From CALAED01 sp937891035 (GTDB lineage: Bacteria > Actinomycetota > Actinomycetes > Streptosporangiales > Streptosporangiaceae), in the NCBI GenBank assembly GCA_035642125.1, contig DASQSZ010000511.1, forward strand, positions 1 to 16,825: a DNA stretch of 16,825 bases, read 5' to 3'. Positions 1 to 6,517 of the stretch are shown here, one piece after another. The notes beneath the pieces were generated by a model, which ran no database searches, was not told the origin of the DNA, and worked only from the letters and a program-made list of their open reading frames with translations. Position numbers and translations under genes: made by a program. The first letter of the stretch is position 1; the number at the start of each line of letters is the position of its first letter.

Positions 1-37
1 CTGGGATGAGGCGACCGGCGCGGGGCACAAGACAGGC

Positions 38-1438
38 ATGAACACCCACGAGACCGACATCGTCGTCATCGGGATGGGGCCGGGCGGAGAGTACGTCGCC
101 GGGCAACTGGTCGAGGCCGGGCTTGATGTCGTCGGCGTCGAGGCGAAACTGCTGGGCGGCGAATGTCCGTACTGGGGCTGCGTGCCCTCCAAGATGATGA
201 TCCGTGCCGCCGACCTGCTGGCCGAGACCCGGCGGGTGGGCGGCATGGCCGGCACGTCGACCGTGCGGCCCGACTGGGCGCCGGTGGCGCGGCGCATCCG
301 CGAGGAGGCCACGGACACGTGGGATGACAAGGTCGCGGTGGACAGGTTCACCGGCAAGGGCGGCCACTTCGTTCGCGGCCAGGGCCGGATCACCGCGCCC
401 GGCGAGGTCACCATACGGCCGCCGGACGGCATGGGCGCCGGAGCCGACGGCGAACAGGTCTACCGGGCCCGGCGCGGCGTCGTCGTCGCGTCCGGTACGG
501 CACCCGCCGCGCCGCCCATCGAAGGGCTCGCCGGCACGCCGTACTGGAGCAACCATGAGGCGATCGAGACCGAGCAAGTGCCGGAGTCGCTCATCGTGCT
601 GGGCGGCGGCGCGATCGGCGCCGAGCTTGCCCAGGTGTTCGCGCGGTTCGGCGCGCAGGTCACGGTCGTGGAGGCGATGGATCGGCTGGTGCCGGCCGAG
701 GAGCCGGCGGCGGGACGGCTGCTGGCCGAGGTCTTCACCCGCGAGGGCATCGCCGTACGGACCGGCGCCAAGGTCACCCGGGTCGGGCACGCCGGGGCGG
801 GGTTCACACTCAACCTGCGGGGCGCCGAGGCGCTGTCCGCCGAACGCCTGCTCGTGTCGACCGGCCGGCGCGCCGATCTGGCCGCGCTTGGCATGGGGGC
901 GGTCGGCGTCGACGAGTCGGCCCGCGCGATCCCGGTCGATGAGCGGATGCGCGTGGCCGACGGCGTCTGGGCGGTCGGCGACATCACCGGCAAGGGCGAG
1001 TTCACGCACGTGTCGATGTACCAGGCGGCGATCGTCATCCGCGACATTCTGGGCGAGGATGGCCCGCCGGCCGACTACCGGGCGGTGCCCAGGGTCACCT
1101 TCACCGACCCGGAGATCGGCTCCGTGGGCCTGACCGAGGCGCAGGCGCGCGATCAGGGGCTGTCCGTCCGCACCGGCGAGGCCGAGGTGCCGTCCACGGC
1201 GCGCGGCTGGATCCACAAGGCGGGCAACGACGGGTTCATCAAGCTCGTCGAAGACGCCGGGCGCGGCGTCCTCGTCGGCGCCACGTCGGCCGGTCCCTGG
1301 GGCGGCGAGGTGCTCGGGGCGCTGACGGTGGCCGTGCACGGCGAGGTGCCGACCGAGCGGCTCCGGCACATGATCTACGCCTACCCGACCTTCCACCGCG
1401 GCATCGAAGACGCCCTGCGCGACCTGTCGGCCCACTGA
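38..1438 (+). CDS. FAD/NAD(P)-dependent disulfide oxidoreductase, dihydrolipoamide dehydrogenase / mercuric reductase superfamily
   Basis: Class I flavin disulfide reductase of 466 residues, normal length for the family. The N-terminal FAD-binding loop is G-M-G-P-G-G (residues 12-17). The redox-active cysteine pair is C43-x4-C48 in GGECPYWGCVPSK. A second Rossmann fold (GGGAIGAE) binds NAD(P)H, the AVGD FAD motif lies near residue 317, and a C-terminal dimerisation domain follows. The reaction is electron transfer between NAD(P)H and a disulfide or other acceptor; the substrate cannot be told. In lipoamide dehydrogenases the C-terminal motif is HxHPTxxE; here it reads YAYPTFHRGIE (447-457), so the catalytic His is Tyr449 and the paired Glu position is Arg454. 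Mercuric reductases also have Tyr there, but this protein lacks the MerA C-terminal cysteine pair. Start: ATG at 38, with only a weak upstream AGACAGG. A different reading frame from the left edge stops at 39-41 (ATGA overlap), so an upstream coupled gene is possible but not provable. Confidence 0.88.
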   Translation: MNTHETDIVVIGMGPGGEYVAGQLVEAGLDVVGVEAKLLGGECPYWGCVPSKMMIRAADLLAETRRVGGMAGTSTVRPDWAPVARRIREEATDTWDDKVAVDRFTGKGGHFVRGQGRITAPGEVTIRPPDGMGAGADGEQVYRARRGVVVASGTAPAAPPIEGLAGTPYWSNHEAIETEQVPESLIVLGGGAIGAELAQVFARFGAQVTVVEAMDRLVPAEEPAAGRLLAEVFTREGIAVRTGAKVTRVGHAGAGFTLNLRGAEALSAERLLVSTGRRADLAALGMGAVGVDESARAIPVDERMRVADGVWAVGDITGKGEFTHVSMYQAAIVIRDILGEDGPPADYRAVPRVTFTDPEIGSVGLTEAQARDQGLSVRTGEAEVPSTARGWIHKAGNDGFIKLVEDAGRGVLVGATSAGPWGGEVLGALTVAVHGEVPTERLRHMIYAYPTFHRGIEDALRDLSAH

Positions 1439-1518
1439 GACCCCCGCACGGCGCCTGCCCCGCCGCCGCGCCCGCCGGCGGGCCCTGCCGGCGAGCCGGG
1501 ACGGCGGGCCGGGACGGA

Positions 1519-1559
1519 CCCGTCGTTCAGGGGTGCCGTGGGGTCCCCTGAACGACGGG
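1519..1559. terminator. Bidirectional terminator, perfect 15-bp inverted repeat
   Basis: The left arm CCCGTCGTTCAGGGG (1519-1533) and right arm CCCCTGAACGACGGG (1545-1559) are exact reverse complements around an 11-nt loop. It sits between the convergent oxidoreductase (stop at 1438) and mannanase (stop at 1607, 47 nt away) genes, so it can serve both strands. There is no U-tract, which is common for actinobacterial terminators. Confidence 0.85.
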
Positions 1560-1606
1560 CTGTCAGTGCCTCGAACCTCGCTGCGCCTCGCTCTGGACGA
1601 ACGCGG

Positions 1607-3235
1607 TCAGCCGACCGTGCAGGAGGCGCCGTTGAGGGTGAACGAGGGGGGTGCGCCGGTGTTGCCGGTGTGGGTGGCCTGGAAGCCGATGCCGGTCGAC
1701 TGGCCTGCGGCGATGGTGCCGTTGTAGGAGACGTTCCTGGCGGTCACCTGGCCGCTGGCCGGCGAGTAGGTGGCGTTCCAGCCCGAGGTGATCGCCTGCC
1801 CGCTGGGCAGGGTGAACACCAGCGACCAGCCGTTGATCGCGGTGCTGCCCGTGTTGGCGATCGTGATGTTGGTGGTGAAGCCGGTGTTCCAAGTGCTCAT
1901 CGCGTATGTCACCCGGCACGCGCCGGTGCCTCCGCCGCCCTGCTGGGTGGTGAAGGTGGCGAGGGCGGAGTTGCCCGACAGGTTGCCCGCGCCGTCCCGT
2001 GCCCGGACGTACACCTGGTACTGGGTGGCGGCGGTCAGCCCGGTCAGCGTGATCGAGTTCGTGGCCGATTGGCCGAGCAGCGCGTCGGTCGCGCCCTGTT
2101 CGCGATAGACGTTGTAGCCTGCGAGCCCGCTGCCGCCGGCGTCGGTCGATGCGGGCCACGACAGGGTGGCGCCGGACGCGGTGACGCCGGACGCGGTCGG
2201 GGTGCCGGGCGTCGTGGGCGCCGTCGTGTCCCCGCCGCCCCCGCCGCTGTAGATCGTGGCCTCTTTGGCGGTCGAGGCGATGCCGTTCGCGCCGTTGAAG
2301 ATCCGCTGCCCCCACGACGTGAGGCTGGCGACGTTGAAGTTGTTCACCATGTCGAGGTATTCGACGCCGCCGCCGTTGCCGCTCCATGACCAGCCGATAT
2401 AGCCCAGGCCGCGCGCCTGCGCCTGCGCCATGATCGTGTCCTCGTCGGGGTTGCCGTCGGAGTGGTTGTGACCGAACTCGCCGATCACCAGCGGCAGGCC
2501 GGCCGTCCGGAACGCGTCCAGGTAGGAGTTGATCTCCGCGGCGGTGTCGAAGACGCCGTACATGTGGACGGAGAAGACCGTGTTGCGCTGCGGGTCGGCG
2601 TTGAAGACACTGGCCGCGTTGTCCCGCATGGTGAACTGCCAGTCTTGCCCCCAGTTGGGCGCGTCGACCATCAGCAGATGCTGGAACCCGGCGCCGCGCA
2701 GCCGGGTGATCGCGCTCGTGGTTGCCTGTGTCCACCCTGGCGTGACGGCGTTGTTGCCGATCGGCTCATTGCCGATGTTGACGATGACGTAGTCTTCCTG
2801 ACCGGTGAGCGCGCTTTGGACGCTGATCCAGTAGTTGACCGCGGCGTCCAGCGACACCGCGCCGCTCTGTTCGCCGAAGCCGGTGGTGTCGTGGTTTTCC
2901 AGCACGCAGATCAGGCGGTTTTGCTTGCACAGACTGACAACGTTGGCCACGTCGCTGACGCCGTTGGCCGGCGTCCAGCGGCCGCCGCTCAACACCACGC
3001 GGACGACGTTCGCGCCGAGGGACTTGATGTTCGCGAACGAACTGGTCTGGCTTTGGTACCAGACGTGCGCGTGGGAGGTGCCACGCATGATGAAGTTGCC
3101 GCCGTTCGCCTCGACGATGTTGCGGCCGCTCACACGCAGGCCGACCGCGGCGTTCGCGGGCGGCGCCACGGCCACCATCATCGAGGCGAGGAGCGCCAGC
3201 ACCGTGGTGACGGCGAGCGCACATCGTCTTCTCAT
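1607..3235 (-). CDS. Secreted GH5 (subfamily 8-like) endo-beta-1,4-mannanase with Fn3 and CBM2
   Basis: Predicted secreted hydrolase (542 residues) cutting beta-mannan in plant biomass outside the cell. Signal peptide 1-29 (MRRR, hydrophobic core, PPANA cleavage site). GH5 catalytic domain about 31-325: acid/base Glu157 in NIGNEP, nucleophile Glu253 in IGEFG. The segments RGTSHAHVWY and WSWSGNGGGVEYLD resemble actinobacterial GH5_8 mannanases more than cellulases. A Gly-rich linker leads to a fibronectin type III domain (about 338-430), a second Gly linker, and a C-terminal CBM2 (438-542) with Cys440 and Cys539 as likely disulfide and Trp449, Trp469 and Trp486 as candidate binding or core residues. 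The start chosen is ATG at 3235, with GAGGTGG 5 nt upstream. An in-frame GTG at 3244 lies inside that ribosome binding site and is rejected. It stands alone, with its own leader, operator and terminator. Confidence is high for GH5-Fn3-CBM2 and about 0.75 for mannan over cellulose. Confidence 0.9.
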   Translation of the reverse strand: MRRRCALAVTTVLALLASMMVAVAPPANAAVGLRVSGRNIVEANGGNFIMRGTSHAHVWYQSQTSSFANIKSLGANVVRVVLSGGRWTPANGVSDVANVVSLCKQNRLICVLENHDTTGFGEQSGAVSLDAAVNYWISVQSALTGQEDYVIVNIGNEPIGNNAVTPGWTQATTSAITRLRGAGFQHLLMVDAPNWGQDWQFTMRDNAASVFNADPQRNTVFSVHMYGVFDTAAEINSYLDAFRTAGLPLVIGEFGHNHSDGNPDEDTIMAQAQARGLGYIGWSWSGNGGGVEYLDMVNNFNVASLTSWGQRIFNGANGIASTAKEATIYSGGGGGDTTAPTTPGTPTASGVTASGATLSWPASTDAGGSGLAGYNVYREQGATDALLGQSATNSITLTGLTAATQYQVYVRARDGAGNLSGNSALATFTTQQGGGGTGACRVTYAMSTWNTGFTTNITIANTGSTAINGWSLVFTLPSGQAITSGWNATYSPASGQVTARNVSYNGTIAAGQSTGIGFQATHTGNTGAPPSFTLNGASCTVG

Positions 3236-3253
3236 TGAATCCACCTCACACCG

Positions 3254-3284
3254 GACCCCAGGCCTTCGCTGCCGGCCTGGGGTC
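3254..3284 (-). promoter_or_regulatory. Perfect 11-bp hairpin in the mannanase 5' leader
   Basis: GACCCCAGGCC (3254-3264) and GGCCTGGGGTC (3274-3284) are exact complements around a 9-nt loop. In the minus-strand transcript the stem ends about 6 nt before the GAGGTGG ribosome binding site (3241-3247). It could stabilise the mRNA, act as an attenuator or translational control element, or be a protein-binding palindrome. The sequence does not say which. Confidence 0.6.
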
Positions 3285-3291
3285 GTTGGAG

Positions 3292-3305
3292 CGGGAGCGC
3301 ACCCA
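3292..3305 (-). promoter_or_regulatory. Candidate CebR/CelR-type (LacI family) operator
   Basis: On the plus strand this 14-mer reads CGGGAGCGCACCCA. It matches the known actinobacterial CebR/CelR operator TGGGAGCGCTCCCA at 12 of 14 positions (differences at 1 and 10). It lies 57 nt upstream of the mannanase ATG and overlaps the predicted transcription start just downstream of a TACGGT -10 hexamer. A LacI-type repressor relieved by cello- or manno-oligosaccharide would block transcription from here. No regulator gene is in the window. Confidence 0.55.
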
Positions 3306-3306
3306 A

Positions 3307-3335
3307 ACCGTAGAGAGCGGCGCGGACGGCGTACA
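3307..3335 (-). promoter_or_regulatory. Possible mannanase promoter
   Basis: On the minus strand, TACGGT (3312 to 3307) fits the actinobacterial TANNNT -10. A weak TGTACG lies 17 nt further upstream (3335 to 3330). The inferred start near 3300 falls inside the CebR-like operator and leaves a leader of about 65 nt. The -35 is poor, so this rests mainly on position. Confidence 0.3.
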
Positions 3336-3397
3336 GTGCGCGGTCTAGATCCACGCTCAGCGGGTACGACGACATGCGGCGCGGAACCGAGCCGTTA

Positions 3398-3408
3398 TGA
3401 AACTTTCA
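3398..3408. promoter_or_regulatory. TGAAACTTTCA palindrome upstream of mannanase
   Basis: An 11-nt perfect palindrome around a central C, in the intergenic region between the divergent mannanase and PBP genes. GAAANTTTC-type palindromes have been described upstream of actinomycete xylanase and other glycosidase genes, so this may be a second regulatory site for the hydrolase. It is about 163 bp from the mannanase ATG. Chance occurrence is possible. Confidence 0.3.
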
Positions 3409-3439
3409 GTACTTCGTCTCGTCCCGGAAGGCAGGCAAC

Positions 3440-3469
3440 CGGACACGGCGCTCATTCGTCACGTATAGC
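3440..3469 (+). promoter_or_regulatory. Possible promoter for the small frame and PBP
   Basis: CGGACA (3440-3445), an 18-nt spacer and TATAGC (3464-3469) make a plausible -35/-10 pair in a region without other strong candidates. The transcription start would be near 3476, which would cut into the GGAGGGAGG at 3470-3478. This promoter and that ribosome binding site therefore fit together poorly, and another start further upstream may be used. Confidence 0.25.
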
Positions 3470-3487
3470 GGAGGGAGGCGTCCGTTG

Positions 3488-3598
3488 ATGACAGACGCGA
3501 TGGGGCGGCAGTACGAAGGGCCACCCGCCGCCGTATTCTCCGTCCGCACCATCCATCCTCTCGCGATCGTCACCATCTTCGCGGGTCACGAGGCATAA
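3488..3598 (+). CDS. 36-codon small frame abutting the PBP gene (leader peptide or split N-terminus)
   Basis: ATG at 3488 follows GGAGGGAGG (3470-3478) at 9 nt, a better ribosome binding site than the PBP itself has. The frame runs 36 codons (MTDAMGRQ... ending FAGHEA) to TAA at 3596-3598, and the PBP GTG begins at 3599 in the same reading frame. It could be a coupled leader peptide, the true PBP N-terminus interrupted by one stop codon, or a chance frame. The peptide has no signal or domain that I recognise. The 350-nt gap from 3236 to 3598 otherwise holds only the mannanase control sites and the candidate promoter. Confidence 0.35.
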   Translation: MTDAMGRQYEGPPAAVFSVRTIHPLAIVTIFAGHEA

Positions 3599-6187
3599 GT
3601 GAGCGACGAGAGCCACGATCCGGCCGATCCGGCCGATTTGACCGATGCTGCCGGCGACCACCCGGGCGAGGACACCGCCGGCGACGACATCGCCACCGGC
3701 GACCGCGATCGCGACGGCGAGACCGCGAACACCGCCGATGGCGATACCGGCGATACCGACGCAGGCGAAAGCGACGCGCGCGGAGGGGCCGGCGACGGCA
3801 TCGGCGACGACGCGCGCGGGTTGGTCATCATTCAGGCCGAGGACAGCCCGAGCGCCATCGCCGCGGCGGACGCGGCGAAGGACGCGGCCGCTCCAGCGCC
3901 GCCCACGCCCCCGGCCCCGGCCGCCGCTTCCCCACCCCTGCTCACGCCGCCGTCCGCGCCCGGGCCGGCCAAGCCCGCACGCGCATCCAAGCCCGCGCGC
4001 ACGCGCCGGTCGGCGCGCACATCCAGGCGAGCACCCGCCCACACCTCCGGGCCCGGCGCCACGCGACGGCGCCCGAAGGGGCGCGGCCGGCCGCCGAAGC
4101 GACGCCGCTCCCGGCTCGCCCGGTACGCCCAGCGGCTCGGCTTCGCCGTCCTCGGCCTGATCGGCTTCGCCGTCCTCGGGTTCGTCATCGCCTACCTCAT
4201 GACGCCCATCCCGTCGTCGGCGCAGGCCGACGCCATGGCGGAGGGCTCGACGTTCTACTACGGCGACGGCAAGACGCCCATCTACCAGGAGGGCCGGGAT
4301 CGCCGGCCGGTCGCGCTCGCCGAGGTGCCGCAGTCGGTCCGGATGGCGGTGATCGCGGCGGAGAACCGCAGCTTCTACGCCGATCCCGGGGTCTCGGTGA
4401 GCGGCACCGCGCGGGCCCTTTGGTCGACCGTGTCCGGGGCTCAACTGCAAGGCGGGTCCACCATCACCCAGCAGATGGTCCGCAACTACTACAGCGGGCT
4501 CAGCCAGGAACGCACGGTCAACCGCAAGCTCAAAGAGATCATGGTCGCGCTGAAGGTGGGCAACGAGAAGGACAAGGACTGGATCCTCGAGCAATACCTC
4601 AACACGATCTATTTCGGTCGCGGCGCCTATGGCATCGAGGCCGCCGCGCACGCCTACTTCGACACCGGCGTAGGTGGTCTCAGCCCGGCCGAGAGCGCCT
4701 ATCTCGCCGCCGCCATTCAGACGCCGTCCAGCTTCGCGCTGCCTGAATCCCAGGGCTATGCCCTGGCGCGCTGGCGGTACGTCGTCGACGGCATGGTGAA
4801 GCTCGGCGCCATTTCCCCGGGCGAGGCCGCCGCCATGGCCTTCCCCAAGCCCGCGAAGGAAGCCGATCCGCCGAGCCTGCGCGGCCAGACCGGCTACATG
4901 TGGCAGCTGGCCAAAAAGGAGGCGATCAACCGTGGCTACACCGAGGACCAGATCAAGCGCGGCGGGCTGAAGATCGTCACCACGTTCGACAGGCGCCTGA
5001 TGGACGAGGCGGAGCACGCGGTCACCTCACAGCTGCCGAAGGGCACCCCGAAGCAGGTTCGCGCCGGGCTGGTCGCGGTGAATCCGGCGAACGGCGAGGT
5101 GGTGGCGTTCTACGGTGGGCGCGACTACCTCAAGGAGCAGTTCGACACGGCCACCCAATCGCGGGTGCAGGCCGGCTCGGGCTTCAAGCCGTACGTCCTG
5201 GCGGCCGCACTGGACGACGGGAAGAAGCTGACCGACACCGTGGACGGCCACTCGCCGCAGTACTACGAAGGCCGGCACCGGTGCCCGGTCAGGGCGGACG
5301 GGTGCAAGCCCATCAAAAACAACGGCGGCGAGAGCTACGGCACGGTGAACCTGGTCACCGCGACCCAGCGGTCGATCAACACCGCGTACGTGAACCTCGG
5401 GCTCGACGTCGGGCTCGGCAACGTCATGGACATGGCCGAGAAGGCCGGCATTCCCCCGGCCCAGCTGAAGCCGAACGCGGGCGCGCCGACCTTGTCCCTC
5501 GGGGTCACGGCGGTCAGCCCATTGCAGCAGGCCGCCGGGTACGCGACGTTCGCCGCCGAGGGGATCCACCGCACGCCGCGCGTCATCAAGTCGGTCACCG
5601 ACTCCGAAGGCCGCGTCCATCGCGTCACCACGTCCGGCGACAGGGCGTTCAGCGCGTCCGTCGCCCGCGACGCGACGTACGCGATGACCAGGGTCGTCGA
5701 AAGCGGCACGGGCACCAACGCGCGCCTGCCAGACGGCCGCCCGGTCGCCGGCAAGACCGGCACGACCGATCGCGGCAGGGCGATCTGGTTCAACGGCTTC
5801 GTCCCGCAGCTGGCCACCTCCGTCGCGATGTTCCATAACGACAACAAGCAGGTGCGGATCCCCGGCCACTCCTCCTTCGGCGGGGCGCTGCCCGCACAGG
5901 TGTGGCGGGTGTTCATGGCCGATGCCACCAAGGACATGCCGCGCAAGGACTTCGGCGCGCCCACGACCCGGCCGGGCGACCGCGGATCCGGTCACGAGGT
6001 GGCGGGCACCACCGCGCCCAAGCCGGGGAAGGTGACGAGCAGTCCGGAGCCGGAGCCAAGCATCACGCCCGAACCGACCGTACAGCCGACCACGTCCACC
6101 CCGACGCCGGAGCCCACCGGCCTGCCGACCCCGCCACCGCCGACCCGCACCTCGGGTCCGCCGCGCACCAAACCCCCGAACGGCTGA
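3599..6187 (+). CDS. Bifunctional class A penicillin-binding protein (transglycosylase/transpeptidase)
   Basis: Peptidoglycan synthase of 862 residues that polymerises lipid II and cross-links stem peptides on the outer face of the membrane. Residues 1-175 are cytoplasmic and low-complexity: first acidic (DPADPADLTD), then Pro/Ala-rich, then Arg/Lys-rich. One membrane segment lies at about 181-200. The GT51 domain has the catalytic Glu255 in AAENRSFYADPG, then GGSTITQQMVRNYY, RKLKEIMVALKVG and YLNTIYFGRGAYGIEAA. The transpeptidase has the active-site S527-G-F-K530, S592-I-N594 and K719-T-G-T-T, all three penicillin-binding motifs intact. The C-terminal 70 residues are a Pro/Thr/Glu-rich tail (PEPEPS, PTPEPT). 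Start GTG at 3599 has GAGG 5 nt upstream. It is transcribed divergently from the mannanase and does not share its function. It is a ponA-type protein, but which paralogue cannot be told. Confidence 0.93.
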   Translation: MSDESHDPADPADLTDAAGDHPGEDTAGDDIATGDRDRDGETANTADGDTGDTDAGESDARGGAGDGIGDDARGLVIIQAEDSPSAIAAADAAKDAAAPAPPTPPAPAAASPPLLTPPSAPGPAKPARASKPARTRRSARTSRRAPAHTSGPGATRRRPKGRGRPPKRRRSRLARYAQRLGFAVLGLIGFAVLGFVIAYLMTPIPSSAQADAMAEGSTFYYGDGKTPIYQEGRDRRPVALAEVPQSVRMAVIAAENRSFYADPGVSVSGTARALWSTVSGAQLQGGSTITQQMVRNYYSGLSQERTVNRKLKEIMVALKVGNEKDKDWILEQYLNTIYFGRGAYGIEAAAHAYFDTGVGGLSPAESAYLAAAIQTPSSFALPESQGYALARWRYVVDGMVKLGAISPGEAAAMAFPKPAKEADPPSLRGQTGYMWQLAKKEAINRGYTEDQIKRGGLKIVTTFDRRLMDEAEHAVTSQLPKGTPKQVRAGLVAVNPANGEVVAFYGGRDYLKEQFDTATQSRVQAGSGFKPYVLAAALDDGKKLTDTVDGHSPQYYEGRHRCPVRADGCKPIKNNGGESYGTVNLVTATQRSINTAYVNLGLDVGLGNVMDMAEKAGIPPAQLKPNAGAPTLSLGVTAVSPLQQAAGYATFAAEGIHRTPRVIKSVTDSEGRVHRVTTSGDRAFSASVARDATYAMTRVVESGTGTNARLPDGRPVAGKTGTTDRGRAIWFNGFVPQLATSVAMFHNDNKQVRIPGHSSFGGALPAQVWRVFMADATKDMPRKDFGAPTTRPGDRGSGHEVAGTTAPKPGKVTSSPEPEPSITPEPTVQPTTSTPTPEPTGLPTPPPPTRTSGPPRTKPPNG

Positions 6188-6194
6188 CCGCCAC

Positions 6195-6210
6195 CGTGCC
6201 GGCCGGCACG
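6195..6210. terminator. Possible terminator, 16-nt palindrome after the PBP
   Basis: CGTGCCGGCCGGCACG is self-complementary, giving a 6-bp stem with a GGCC tetraloop 7 nt after the PBP stop codon. Position supports termination, but short GC palindromes are common in this genome and there is no U-run. Confidence 0.35.
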
Positions 6211-6517
6211 AGCGCGGCGCTCCCGCGCGCGGCACCGGCCGCGAGATCACACAGGAGTTGGACCTCGAACCTCCCATATACTCCCCCCTCGGGTCGTACG
6301 CGCCGACACCAAGACCCCGTGCCGGCGCGGCCGGAGTCGTACCGTAGCGGGTGGCGGGCCGGCCGGGTCCACGGTCACCCGTTCGCATGGCACAGGTGCG
6401 GGCGAGGGTGGGCGAGCCGCCGCCGGCTGACTCTTTTGTGCTGGTTAGGGACGGGTAGCGTTGGCGGGCCTACCATGCTGATGGGTGGTCCCAGGCCCGC
6501 AGAGGGGGAGCGTGATC
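6211..6517 (+). promoter_or_regulatory. Intergenic region with possible promoter for the SseB-repeat operon
   Basis: About 300 nt without a gene that I can support on either strand. The most promoter-like part is near the right end: TACCAT (6471-6476, TANNNT form) with a weak GGGAC-containing -35 about 17-18 nt upstream. It would give a leader of roughly 30-36 nt carrying the AGAGGGGGAG ribosome binding site (6501-6510). The stretch around 6431-6447 is noticeably richer in T than the surroundings. No tRNA or riboswitch fold was recognised. Confidence 0.3.

Noticed and set aside
1..41. Tail of an upstream gene ending TGA at 39-41, overlapping the oxidoreductase ATG
   Set aside because: One frame is open from position 3 to that stop, and an ATGA overlap is plausible, but 39 nt is too short to support a coding call.
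1470..1483. GCCCGCCGGCGGGC palindrome after the oxidoreductase gene
   Set aside because: Short all-G/C palindromes arise often by chance here, and the 15-bp repeat just downstream explains termination better.
1563..3224. Long reading frames on both strands overlapping the mannanase gene (for example 1563-2735 on the minus strand and 1538-2389 and 2462-3238 on the plus strand)
   Set aside because: They are frame shadows: Arg/Gly/Ala-rich composition, no domains, no ribosome binding sites, and the mannanase frame has a signal peptide and three recognisable modules.
3236..3244. GTG at 3244 as the mannanase start
   Set aside because: It overlaps the GAGGTGG ribosome binding site that serves the ATG at 3235, and the ATG gives a standard MRRR signal peptide.
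6245..6275. tRNA-like GGTTCGAGG segment on the minus strand (reverse of CCTCGAACC)
   Set aside because: The flanking arm does not pair into a 5-bp T stem, and no acceptor, D or anticodon arm can be drawn.
3452..6388. Long minus-strand frames opposite the PBP (3452-5017 and 5027-6388)
   Set aside because: Composition is the mirror image of the PBP codons, with no motif or start signal. The plus-strand frame has all PBP catalytic motifs.
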